Source: an uncultured Erysipelotrichaceae bacterium (GTDB lineage: Bacteria; Bacillota_I; Bacilli_A; Erysipelotrichales; Erysipelotrichaceae). Taken from it: 12,013 nt of DNA. The notes under the pieces were generated by a model that was not told the origin of the DNA, made no database searches, and saw only the letters and a program-made list of their open reading frames with translations. The translations under genes were made by a program, and so were the position numbers. The DNA lies in the NCBI GenBank assembly GCA_934692455.1, contig CAKUTY010000030.1:1-12013 (forward strand), given 5' to 3'. This document shows positions 1-6,694 of this stretch, piece after piece (within the stretch, counting starts at the first letter, position 1; each line of letters starts with the position of its first letter).

Positions 1-71
1 TATAATGCCTGATATGTATAACATAAGATAAATATAATAGTTACAATTTTATTAAAATAGTCAATATTCAT
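1..71 (-). CDS. N-terminal end of a membrane protein gene, cut by the window edge
   Basis: Only the first 23 codons are present, running off the left edge. The ATG at 69-71 is preceded by a strong ribosome binding site (GAGGGAG, about 7 nt upstream), which makes the start convincing. The visible peptide begins MNIDYFNK and continues into a hydrophobic stretch (IVTIIFILCYTYQAL), so a first transmembrane helix very near the N-terminus is likely. The start is loosely reminiscent of membrane-anchored family 2 glycosyltransferases, but 23 residues are too few to name it. It has its own promoter directly after the terminator of the upstream ABC transporter operon, so it is a separate transcription unit. 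Confidence 0.6.
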   Translation of the reverse strand, partial: MNIDYFNKIVTIIFILCYTYQAL

Positions 72-83
72 AAATCTGCTCCC

Positions 84-119
84 TCTGTATTATTTGTACT
101 ATCTGTATTAATTGTATTA
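84..119 (-). repeat. Four imperfect 9-bp tandem repeats in a 5' leader
   Basis: On the minus strand four consecutive 9-mers read TAATACAAT, TAATACAGA, TAGTACAAA and TAATACAGA. The second and fourth are identical. They fill the space between the proposed promoter and the ribosome binding site of the gene starting at 71; the -10 element lies in the first unit. Confidence 0.7.
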
Positions 120-140
120 GTCATCATATTTATTTGTCAA
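111..140 (-). promoter_or_regulatory. Sigma-A-type promoter for the gene at the left edge
   Basis: On the minus strand TTGACA (135-140) is followed after 18 bp by TACAAT (111-116). The -35 is a perfect match and begins just past the U-tract of the ABC operon terminator. Inferred from consensus only. Confidence 0.5.
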
Positions 141-141
141 C

Positions 142-164
142 AAAAAAAAGAGCAAAGTGCTCTT
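142..164 (-). terminator. Intrinsic terminator of the amino acid ABC transporter operon
   Basis: A 7-bp perfect stem (AAGAGCA/TGCTCTT, 148-154 with 158-164) with a 3-nt loop is followed on the minus strand by eight T residues (142-149). The stem overlaps the stop codon of the ATPase gene, so the operon ends here. Confidence 0.85.
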
Positions 165-909
165 AGTACATTACTTTACTTAAGAACAACTTCGCTCTAT
201 CAGTCTTTGGATTATCAAAGAAATCTTTCGCATTGTTTTCTTCGATAATCTTACCATCTTCCAAGAAAACAATTCGATTTGCCACTGTCTTACAAAAACC
301 CATTTCATGAGTAACGATAACCATAGTCATGCCCTCTTTTGCCAATTCCTTCATTACTTCAAGAACCTCGATAACCATTTCAGGATCTAGGGCACTAGTC
401 GGCTCATCAAACAACATTATCTCAGGATTTAAACACAAGGCTCTTGCGATGGCAACTCTTTGTTTCTGACCACCTGATAAGTTATTTGGATATTCATTCT
501 TTTTATCAGCCAAACCTACTCTATCTAGATAACCTTGGGCAATCGTTTCTGCTTCATTCTTATCCATTTTTAAGACATTAATAAGTGCCAAAGTTAAATT
601 GTCTATTACCGTCATATTAGGAAATAAGTTGAAATGTTGGAAGACAAAGCCCATATGGCTTCTTAATTCCTTAAACTTTACAGGATTATTTGAATCTAAA
701 AGTTCATCATTAATATAAATATTTCCTTTTTCAGGAATTTCAAGTCCTTCTATACATCTTAAAAGTGTTGATTTACCTGAACCAGAAGGACCAATCAAAC
801 AAACAATTTCACCTTTTTTAACTTCTAATGAAACATTATTTACGGCCTTTAAATGATTTTTAGCACCGGAAACAACGAAAGATTTTGTAATATTTTCTAC
901 CTTAATCAC
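163..909 (-). CDS. Polar amino acid ABC transporter, ATP-binding subunit (GlnQ/ArtM type)
   Basis: This is the cytoplasmic ATPase that powers amino acid import with the permease encoded just upstream. All expected motifs are present in the 248 residues: Walker A GPSGSGKST at about 40-48, Q-loop Gln91, signature LSGGQ at 144-148, Walker B IMLFDEP at 164-170, D-loop SALD at 172-175 and switch His201. Length is normal for the family (240-250). The start codon is GTG, overlapping the permease stop by 8 nt (AGTGATTAA), which suggests translational coupling; no better start is available and MIKVENITKSF is the usual beginning. It is the last gene of the T-box-controlled operon. Substrate cannot be read from the ATPase itself; the leader suggests arginine. 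Confidence 0.95.
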   Translation of the reverse strand: MIKVENITKSFVVSGAKNHLKAVNNVSLEVKKGEIVCLIGPSGSGKSTLLRCIEGLEIPEKGNIYINDELLDSNNPVKFKELRSHMGFVFQHFNLFPNMTVIDNLTLALINVLKMDKNEAETIAQGYLDRVGLADKKNEYPNNLSGGQKQRVAIARALCLNPEIMLFDEPTSALDPEMVIEVLEVMKELAKEGMTMVIVTHEMGFCKTVANRIVFLEDGKIIEENNAKDFFDNPKTDRAKLFLSKVMY

Positions 910-1585
910 TTAACGCCAACCCCATTTCTATTTTCTTTCCAATTAAAGATATCACTATAGTGATAATCAAATAATATACAGCTGCTATACAATATGGAGA
1001 CATAACATCATAATAGTTAGTTCCAAGAATTTGAGCACCCTTCAACAATTCAACTGCACCTATAGTACTTATTAAAGATGTATCCTTAGTAAGTGTAATA
1101 AGTTCGGATATCATTGGAGGTACGATATGTTTGAAAGCTTGAGGTAAGATGACAAATTTCATGGTTTGAAACTTACTTAAGCCAAGTGTCTCACAAGCTT
1201 CTGTTTGTCCCTTATCAACCGCATTAATACCAGATCTAATAAGTTCTGTTTGATACGCACCAGAATTGATAGACATAGCTACAACGCCAATCAAATAAGG
1301 ATTCATTCTCATAATTTTTCCACTAAAGGCAGTATAGATAGATGGAATAACCGAGAAGATAATCAAGATTTGAAGTAGCATCGGTGTGCCTCTTATTACT
1401 TCAACATAAATATTAGCTAAGCCCTTTAAAATAATATTCTTACTTCTTTTGCCACACGATCCTAGTATCCCTAATATTAGGCCAAAGAAAAGGGATAGAA
1501 TGGCAATCCCTACCGAATATCCGGTGCCTTTTAATAGGTATAATAGATTTTCAAGTGTAAAGATTTCTTTAAACGCAATAAACAT
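902..1585 (-). CDS. Polar amino acid ABC transporter, permease subunit (HisM/GlnP type)
   Basis: This integral membrane protein of 227 residues forms the translocation path, probably as a homodimer since only one permease gene is present. It has several hydrophobic helices (for example about 18-42, 68-90, 95-112 and near 200-218) and the EAA loop that docks onto the ATPase (EACETLGLSKFQTMKFVILPQ, about residues 130-150). The length fits the His/Glu/Gln/Arg permease family. The ATG at 1583-1585 has a good ribosome binding site (GAGGGA, about 7 nt upstream) and lies 16 nt after the stop of the binding protein. Its own stop overlaps the ATPase start. Confidence 0.95.
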   Translation of the reverse strand: MFIAFKEIFTLENLLYLLKGTGYSVGIAILSLFFGLILGILGSCGKRSKNIILKGLANIYVEVIRGTPMLLQILIIFSVIPSIYTAFSGKIMRMNPYLIGVVAMSINSGAYQTELIRSGINAVDKGQTEACETLGLSKFQTMKFVILPQAFKHIVPPMISELITLTKDTSLISTIGAVELLKGAQILGTNYYDVMSPYCIAAVYYLIITIVISLIGKKIEMGLALSD

Positions 1586-1601
1586 TTCTATCCCTCACAT
1601 T

Positions 1602-2381
1602 TTATTTAGCTTCAATTGCTGAAATTTGATATTGTTCACAAAGTGACTTATATCCATCTGACGCGGCAAACAATTCAACAGCTTGATTAATAATCGCAAG
1701 AGTTTCATCATCACCCTTACCAACAACGATATAGCTATATTCATTATCAAGAGCTTCATCAAGAACGACATATTTACCAGTTGAAGCATAAGATGTTGCG
1801 ACTGCTTCATCAAGTACAACTGCATCATATTGATGAGCATCAAGACCTGGAATCATATCATTAACTGATTGAATTGATGATACATTCTCTTTACCAAAAG
1901 CTTCTTGAGCAAGTTTTTCATCAGTTGAACCAGTTTGTGCTGCTAACTTTTTACCTTGCAAATCATCTAATGTTGTAATATCACTATCAGCCAATACCAT
2001 TACAACTTCTTTAGCACCAGCATATGGAGTTGAGAAGGTAATTGCCTTTTCTCTTTCTTCACTCCAAGTAAAACCAGAAACACCACAATTTAATTGACCA
2101 CCTTGGATTTGTGTAATGATATTATCGAAACTCATTTGATAGATTTCAAACTTATAAGTCTTACCATTAGCTTCACTTAATAGTTTTTCCATTGAATTTA
2201 ACATATCGATATCAAAACCAACAAGATTACCATTAGTATCTAAAGATTCATAAGGTGCATAGTCTGGAGATAAACCAACAGAAATAGTCACAGTATCATC
2301 ATCAGTAGTATCCTTAGACGAACATGCAAACAGACACATAGCCATCATCATAACAGCCAATAAAGATAATAATTTTTTCAT
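1602..2381 (-). CDS. Amino acid ABC transporter, substrate-binding lipoprotein (SBP_bac_3 family), possibly arginine
   Basis: This is the extracellular lipid-anchored receptor of the importer. The 259-residue product starts with a lipoprotein signal: MKKLL, a hydrophobic core, and lipobox LFAC with the modified Cys at position 20. The mature part has family 3 binding-protein hallmarks: SVGLSPDYAPYES, GNLVGFDIDM (the Asp normally contacts the ligand amino group), and SEEREKAITFSTPY (the Arg normally contacts the ligand carboxylate). The chosen start is the ATG at 2379-2381, preceded by AAAGGGA. An in-frame start 18 codons earlier lies inside the T-box terminator hairpin and is rejected. First gene of the operon, directly behind the T-box, whose specifier suggests arginine. 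Confidence 0.93.
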   Translation of the reverse strand: MKKLLSLLAVMMMAMCLFACSSKDTTDDDTVTISVGLSPDYAPYESLDTNGNLVGFDIDMLNSMEKLLSEANGKTYKFEIYQMSFDNIITQIQGGQLNCGVSGFTWSEEREKAITFSTPYAGAKEVVMVLADSDITTLDDLQGKKLAAQTGSTDEKLAQEAFGKENVSSIQSVNDMIPGLDAHQYDAVVLDEAVATSYASTGKYVVLDEALDNEYSYIVVGKGDDETLAIINQAVELFAASDGYKSLCEQYQISAIEAK

Positions 2382-2383
2382 AA

Positions 2384-2641
2384 TACATTCCCTTTCTTGA
2401 CGGCTATAAAATAAAAAGCCGTCGATATTTTTCATAAAGACGACTTAAAAAAATCGCGGTACCACTTTATTTGCTCAGCAAATCTGAACCACCTCAACTT
2501 TAACGCCAGTTAACGACTATCCCTACTGTTAGTTCAAGCTAGTATCTCCAAGGCGCGCTTCCTCGTGTATTACTTGCCTGCTTTCACCAAACCAGGCTCG
2601 CTACAAAGTACGTTCACAAGTACTATTCCTCTTCGTCGATA
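2384..2641 (-). promoter_or_regulatory. T-box riboswitch leader, specifier most likely CGC (arginine)
   Basis: The minus strand carries the T-box core GTGGTACCGCG (about 2455-2465). The antiterminator folds cleanly: AUAAAG (2465-2470) with CUUUAU (2434-2439), a bulge UGGUACC, then GCGAUUU with AAGUCGU closed by a UUUU loop. Stem I is present upstream, with GUACUUGUG on its 5' side and GAGG (2628-2631) able to pair with CCUU. Aligned by hand with the remembered glyQS specifier loop, the specifier falls at 2555-2557 and reads CGC followed by a purine, which would sense uncharged tRNA-Arg. GCG or GCC (alanine) by a shifted register cannot be excluded. The bulge base U predicts a tRNA with discriminator A. 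The T-box call is secure; the amino acid is an inference that agrees with the transporter genes. Confidence 0.9.
2408..2446 (-). terminator. Regulated terminator of the T-box leader
   Basis: AAGUCGUC (2439-2446) pairs with GACGGCUU (2416-2423), 8 bp with one G-U pair, followed by a U-rich run (UUUUUAUUUU). Its 5' arm is the same sequence used by the antiterminator, so the two folds exclude each other as expected for T-box attenuation. Confidence 0.88.
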
Positions 2642-2647
2642 TACATT

Positions 2648-2675
2648 ATCATAAACTAAAAAATGAAAGTGTCAA
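2648..2675 (-). promoter_or_regulatory. Promoter of the T-box/amino acid transporter operon
   Basis: TTGACA (2670-2675) and TATGAT (2648-2653) are separated by 16 bp on the minus strand; GATAAT three bases further is an alternative -10. Transcription would start near 2640, right at the base of T-box stem I. Confidence 0.75.
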
Positions 2676-2678
2676 TAC

Positions 2679-2720
2679 ATTTTCATGAAAATTATTTACA
2701 GTATATGAAAATTGTTTCAT
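2679..2720. repeat. Palindrome and direct repeats just upstream of the T-box promoter
   Basis: ATTTTCATGAAAAT at 2679-2692 is a perfect 14-bp palindrome ending 3 bp from the -35 element. The word ATGAAAATT occurs at 2685 and again at 2705, exactly 20 bp apart, with similar flanks. This could be an operator, but no binding protein is evident. No intrinsic terminator for the preceding divIB gene is seen here. Confidence 0.5.
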
Positions 2721-3506
2721 TCATTCTTGCCAAGGACAAATAGAAACATAACCAGAATTAGTTAATTCATCTAAATAGATACAAACATTACCCATACTAG
2801 TATCCAAGCCAGAAACAATAGAATAATATTTATCTAACATTGACAAACCAGTCCATGAGACAAAACAAATATTGCCATCTTTCATGATGACTTCCATCAT
2901 ATTTTCATCATATGAAAAAGAATATCTATTAATCTCAGATATTTCATTTATCGTCTTTTGGTCAATGTTTTTAAAACCTCTCAATACGGTATTTAATTGT
3001 TCACTTGTAAAACCAGTCATCTCTGGAAGTTTACTCATAAGATATTTATTTGAATCATTTATTTCAACATTTGTGCCATCCACAAAAATTATTTCTTGAT
3101 AAGAACCGATAGTTGTATAAGCAATTTGTTTCTTTTCACTAACCTCTATCTCAATAACTTGATCATCAAGCTTTTTAACACTAACATCATCAAAATAAGG
3201 TGACTTCAGCATCCTTTTTTCACTCATATGAGTTGACGTAAAAAAGTACTTATCATTTTCGGTTAAACCACTTAATTTAATCACATCGCTATCAGTAAGA
3301 TAATAATTACCTTTTACACTAATATGATAAATATTTGAGTAACTAGATAAAAAGAACATTAGGCATAGTATTATAAAACCTGTAATGATTCCAATAAGAT
3401 AATATAGGTTTTTAAAACCTTTAAATAAAGAAGCGCTTTTCGCATCGCTTCTCTTTTTTCTTAAGAAAGTTTCATCTAATTTTATTTTAGAACCATTCTC
3501 TAACAA
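2721..3506 (-). CDS. divIB: Cell division protein DivIB/FtsQ
   Basis: A bitopic division protein of 261 residues that acts at the septum with FtsL/DivIC. Visible layout: a charged cytoplasmic N-terminus (LRKKRSDAK), one transmembrane helix at about 34-54, an FtsQ-type POTRA domain at about 57-125 (IYHISVKGNYYLTDSDVIKLSGL, then the SPYFDDVSVKK strand region), and a beta domain ending at SICPWQE. Length and order match DivIB; sequence conservation in this family is low, so the call rests on layout plus position after murG and murB. The start is an unusual TTG at 3504-3506, supported by a GGAG site 8 nt upstream inside the end of murB; the two genes overlap by 7 nt. No in-frame ATG is available nearby. 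Confidence 0.88.
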   Translation of the reverse strand: MLENGSKIKLDETFLRKKRSDAKSASLFKGFKNLYYLIGIITGFIILCLMFFLSSYSNIYHISVKGNYYLTDSDVIKLSGLTENDKYFFTSTHMSEKRMLKSPYFDDVSVKKLDDQVIEIEVSEKKQIAYTTIGSYQEIIFVDGTNVEINDSNKYLMSKLPEMTGFTSEQLNTVLRGFKNIDQKTINEISEINRYSFSYDENMMEVIMKDGNICFVSWTGLSMLDKYYSIVSGLDTSMGNVCIYLDELTNSGYVSICPWQE

Positions 3507-4387
3507 TTGAACTTCTCCACTTCCATTATCAACTTAACGTCAAATTTCTTTTTAACTTCTTCTTGAACCTTATAAGCTAAAGCTAAATAGTCTTCACCAG
3601 TACCACCACCTGCATTAATAATGAAATTAGGATGTTTAGTACTGATTTCAGCACCATTCATATTAGCCCCTCTAAGACCTACCTCATCGATATATTTCCA
3701 GGCAAAGCCACCTTCTGGGTTTCTAAAACAGGAACCAGCACTTGGCTTATCTAGGGGTTGTGTGTCCATTCTTCTATTTTTTCTATCTTTGATTAAATCT
3801 AGAATTTCATCAACATCACCATGTTCAAGTGTCATATAACAGGCAATCACAATCCACCTTGGATGTTCTTGGAAAATAGAATAACGATAAGACAACTTAA
3901 GCTCATCTTTTTTCATCCTACAGATTTCGCCATCTTTCAATACTAAAACCTCAGTGACCACATCAGCCATAGATTTTTTATAAGCACCTGCATTCATATA
4001 TACAAGACCACCTACGCTTCCTGGTATACCAGAGGCAAATTCCAAACCACTTAATCCAAGTTTTGCGATAGACATACATAAGAAAGGCATCATGACACCA
4101 GCTTCTACATATAGTTGGTCATTATATACTTCAAAGTTATTAAAATTCTTTAACGAAATAATCACACCTTCAAAGCGTGATGATCCACAAATCAAATTAG
4201 AACCATTGCCAATAACTTTAAAAGGAATATGTTCAGTTTTGACAAAATCAATTATTTCCTTTAAACAAGCCAAGTTATATGGTTCTACATAATGAGCAAT
4301 CTCACCACCCATCTTAACGGTAGTAAGCTTACTAAAAGTTTTATCATCGCGATAATTTCCGCGTTCACATAAAAATTCTTTAATCAT
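3500..4387 (-). CDS. murB: UDP-N-acetylmuramate dehydrogenase (UDP-N-acetylenolpyruvoylglucosamine reductase)
   Basis: This is a cytoplasmic FAD enzyme that reduces UDP-GlcNAc-enolpyruvate to UDP-MurNAc with NADPH, the second committed step of peptidoglycan precursor synthesis. The 295 residues show FAD-binding motifs (VIGNGSNLI at about 58-66; SGIPGSVGG at 119-127; NAGAY at 132-136), YRYSIF with the substrate-contacting Arg168, and the catalytic loop SAGSCFRNP with Ser219. KHPNFIINAGG follows at 251-261 and the C-terminal Glu region (MEVEKF) is present. The size and lack of an extra domain fit type II MurB. Its ATG overlaps the murG stop by 4 nt (ATGA), so the genes are translationally coupled. 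Confidence 0.97.
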   Translation of the reverse strand: MIKEFLCERGNYRDDKTFSKLTTVKMGGEIAHYVEPYNLACLKEIIDFVKTEHIPFKVIGNGSNLICGSSRFEGVIISLKNFNNFEVYNDQLYVEAGVMMPFLCMSIAKLGLSGLEFASGIPGSVGGLVYMNAGAYKKSMADVVTEVLVLKDGEICRMKKDELKLSYRYSIFQEHPRWIVIACYMTLEHGDVDEILDLIKDRKNRRMDTQPLDKPSAGSCFRNPEGGFAWKYIDEVGLRGANMNGAEISTKHPNFIINAGGGTGEDYLALAYKVQEEVKKKFDVKLIMEVEKFNC

Positions 4388-5442
4388 AATTTCTCTACTT
4401 TTTCAATAATATCTTCAATAACAGTGCTATTTGCCATACTTCTAGCATTATTAGCTAAACTGTTTAGGGTATCTACATCATTTATTATACTATCAATCTT
4501 TTCTTTTAAAGAAATAGCGCTTAAATCTTTCTCCTCAATCATCAAAGCCGCATCATTTTTAACAAGTGCTAAGGCATTGAAATATTGATGATTATTAGGC
4601 ACATAAGGAGATGGTATCAATATTGCAGGCATACCTAAAGCTGTGATTTCACACAAGGTAGTAGCCCCAGCCCTTGAAACCAATAAATCAGAAGCCTTCA
4701 TGGCCTTAATGCCATCGATTCTTTCTTTAATTACTAAATAATCTTTCTTTTCAGTTTTACTTACAACATCCTCATAATAGGCACTACCTGTCGCATAGAT
4801 TACTTGGTATGTACCATCTAACAGCTTAAAGAAATCTATCATTACTTTAGTTACTGTTTCTGAGCCTAATGAGCCCATGAAAATAACAACCGTCTTTTTA
4901 TTCTTATCTAATCCTAATTCACTTAAATAGTTATCATCTTTTTTATAATTAAAAGCTTTACCACTTTGAGGATTACCTAAAATAAAAGTATTAGGATTTT
5001 TAAATTGGTCCTTGTCTTCAATATATGAGCCAATTACTAAATCAACTTTTGTGTCTAGCATTTTATTAGCCTTACCTACAAAAGAATTTTGTTCATGGAT
5101 GACTGTCTTTAAGCCTAATTTCTTAGCTGCTAAAATAACAGGAACCGAAATATAATTGCCAAAACCAATAGCCATGTCAAAACCTTTTAATAGTTTTAAG
5201 CATTTCCTGTAGGCTTTATTCATGCTGAAAACACTTAATACTTTATTAAAAATATTACCCGATGTTGATGTAATATCTAGTCCGATAAATTTAAAACCAG
5301 CCTTAGGAACTACATCTTTTTCCATCCTATCAATAGAGCCAAAGAAGACAATCTCGTTGCCTCTTTTTTCTAATTCTTCTGCAAGTGTTAGTGCAGGATA
5401 TATATGTCCACCGGTTCCTCCGGCTACGATTGCGATTTTCAT
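4384..5442 (-). CDS. murG: UDP-GlcNAc:undecaprenyl-PP-MurNAc-pentapeptide GlcNAc transferase
   Basis: MurG converts lipid I to lipid II at the inner face of the membrane. From the chosen start the protein has 352 residues (usual 350-370). Seen: the N-terminal glycine loop GGTGGH at 8-13, IHEQNS at 115-120, and the donor-binding segment SRAGATTLCEITALG at 256-270 followed by PSPYVPNNHQ. Two glycine-loop positions deviate from the common form: GFGNY at 93-97 (usually GFGGY) and MGSLGS at 189-194 (usually GGSxGA). The start at 5442 (MKIAIVAGG) is chosen because the glycine loop then sits at its normal distance; an in-frame start 15 codons upstream would overlap the preceding gene. It is 16 nt downstream of the small membrane protein gene. 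Confidence 0.96.
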   Translation of the reverse strand: MKIAIVAGGTGGHIYPALTLAEELEKRGNEIVFFGSIDRMEKDVVPKAGFKFIGLDITSTSGNIFNKVLSVFSMNKAYRKCLKLLKGFDMAIGFGNYISVPVILAAKKLGLKTVIHEQNSFVGKANKMLDTKVDLVIGSYIEDKDQFKNPNTFILGNPQSGKAFNYKKDDNYLSELGLDKNKKTVVIFMGSLGSETVTKVMIDFFKLLDGTYQVIYATGSAYYEDVVSKTEKKDYLVIKERIDGIKAMKASDLLVSRAGATTLCEITALGMPAILIPSPYVPNNHQYFNALALVKNDAALMIEEKDLSAISLKEKIDSIINDVDTLNSLANNARSMANSTVIEDIIEKVEKL

Positions 5443-5458
5443 AAGACCTATTGTACCA

Positions 5459-5716
5459 TCATTTAACTTCACGTTTAAGTTCATCATGCACCGACTTAAC
5501 TCTTTTCTTAGGTTTGATTGGAATTAAACCAATTAACTTGAAAGTAATAATAGGATTAATCACAAGTAAACTAAGAATCATTAAACAAGCATGCACAAAA
5601 TAAGATGTAGATATCATATCTACGAAGTTATTAAGACAAAAGAATTCAAATAAGCCAAGTAAAATATAGATTAAACATGAGCTTATAAAATAAATAAAAC
5701 GATATAGTTTTTTCAT
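5459..5716 (-). CDS. Small two-helix membrane protein, function unknown
   Basis: I do not recognise this 85-residue protein. It has two long hydrophobic segments (about 7-30 and 38-64) joined by a short loop (NNFVDMISTS). Positive charges lie at both ends (MKKLYR and KPKKRVKSVHDELKREVK), which predicts a hairpin with both termini in the cytoplasm. It is the first gene of the murG-murB-divIB run and ends 16 nt before murG, so it is probably co-transcribed and may serve envelope growth, but that is only guilt by association. The start has AGGG directly against the ATG rather than at normal spacing, so initiation may be weak or leaderless-like. Confidence 0.72.
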   Translation of the reverse strand: MKKLYRFIYFISSCLIYILLGLFEFFCLNNFVDMISTSYFVHACLMILSLLVINPIITFKLIGLIPIKPKKRVKSVHDELKREVK

Positions 5717-5725
5717 CCCTATTAT

Positions 5726-5734
5726 TCTATAACA
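5726..5734 (-). promoter_or_regulatory. Possible extended -10 promoter for the murG cluster
   Basis: TGTTATAGA on the minus strand matches the TGn extension plus a partial -10. No recognisable -35 lies upstream. It would place the transcript start within a few bases of the ATG at 5716. Weak, consensus-based call. Confidence 0.3.
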
Positions 5735-5769
5735 TTTAGGTCATATTGGTGAGGCTAAAAACCAACACA

Positions 5770-5778
5770 TGTTATAAT
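5770..5778 (+). promoter_or_regulatory. Extended -10 promoter of trxB
   Basis: TGTTATAAT is a perfect -10 with a TGn extension; no good -35 is seen. The expected transcript start near 5785 leaves a leader of only about 12 nt that still includes the GAGGTG ribosome binding site. Confidence 0.6.
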
Positions 5779-5796
5779 CAAGACGAGGTGAAAAGT

Positions 5797-6693
5797 ATGT
5801 TTGATTTAATAATAATTGGAGGTGGTCCTGCGGGACTTAGTGCTGCAATATATGGTAGTCGTGCTAATCTTAAGGTTGGCATTATCGAGCCATTGTCACT
5901 TGGCGGTAAATTAATTAAGATTGATAAGATTGAAAATTATCCATCTTTTGAAGAAATTACAGGTTTTGAATTAGCAGATAAGCTCGCAAGCCATACTAAT
6001 TCTTTCAAGCCTGAAATTATAAATGCTGAGGTTAAGTCTATCAATGAACATATCATTACTTTAGATGATGGAAAAGAAATAGAAGCTAAGGCTATTATTA
6101 TTGCCTCTGGTTCTAAGGAAAAAGAATTGGACTTAGAAAAGGCAAATGATTGTATTGGCAAGGGTATTTCTTATTGTGCAGTCTGTGATGGTTTCTTCTA
6201 TCGTAAAAAAGATATCGTGATTGTGGGTGGTGGCAATAGTGCTTTACAAGAAGCTTTATATTTAAGCAATATCGTAAATTCAATCACAATCATCATTAGA
6301 AGAGATGAATTTAGAGCCGATGCAACTTTGGTTGATAAGATTAGTCAAGATCCTAAGATTAAAGTCATTAAGAATGTCTTGCCATATAAGTTATTAATAA
6401 GTGATGATAAGATTTCTGGTTTACAAGTAAAGAATAAGTTAGATGATTCAATAATGGATATTGAATGTCAAGGAATCTTCCCATATCTTGGTTCCATCCC
6501 AAATACTTCATTTGTACCTAGTAGTATTTTAGATGAATATAATTGCGTTGTAGTTGATGAAGATATGAAAACTAGTATTCCTTATATCTTTGGTGCAGGC
6601 GATGTTACTAATACCCATTTAAGACAAATCATTACAGCTTGTGGTGATGGTGCTAGAGCTGCAACAAGTGTAATAAAATATTTAAACAAGTAA
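5797..6693 (+). CDS. trxB: Thioredoxin reductase (NADPH)
   Basis: This FAD flavoenzyme moves electrons from NADPH to thioredoxin in the cytoplasm. The 298-residue product shows the FAD motif GGGPAG (8-13), the redox-active CAVC (127-130) in YCAVCDG, the NADPH-domain motif GGGNSA (144-149), RRDEFRA (168-174) for the NADPH phosphate, and the C-terminal FAD motif GAGDV (266-270). The usual His before the RR pair is Ile here, though the arginines are kept. The start at 5797 has GAGGTG about 6 nt upstream; a longer in-frame start at 5746 would put the TATAAT box inside the gene and is rejected. It is the only plus-strand gene in the window, divergent from the murG cluster and convergent with efp. 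Confidence 0.95.
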   Translation: MFDLIIIGGGPAGLSAAIYGSRANLKVGIIEPLSLGGKLIKIDKIENYPSFEEITGFELADKLASHTNSFKPEIINAEVKSINEHIITLDDGKEIEAKAIIIASGSKEKELDLEKANDCIGKGISYCAVCDGFFYRKKDIVIVGGGNSALQEALYLSNIVNSITIIIRRDEFRADATLVDKISQDPKIKVIKNVLPYKLLISDDKISGLQVKNKLDDSIMDIECQGIFPYLGSIPNTSFVPSSILDEYNCVVVDEDMKTSIPYIFGAGDVTNTHLRQIITACGDGARAATSVIKYLNK

Positions 6694-6694
6694 A

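Noticed and set aside
1595..1843. Minus-strand open frame of 82 codons, Met/Leu-rich
   Set aside because: Out-of-frame shadow of the substrate-binding protein gene.
2382..2435. N-terminal extension of the substrate-binding protein by 18 codons
   Set aside because: It would start inside the T-box terminator and place a lipoprotein signal away from the N-terminus; the internal ATG has a good ribosome binding site.
5222..5527. Plus-strand open frame of 101 codons
   Set aside because: Antisense to the conserved N-terminal half of murG; no family resemblance and no promoter.
5746..5796. N-terminal extension of trxB by 17 codons
   Set aside because: It includes the TATAAT box and the GAGGTG site that fit the start at 5797.
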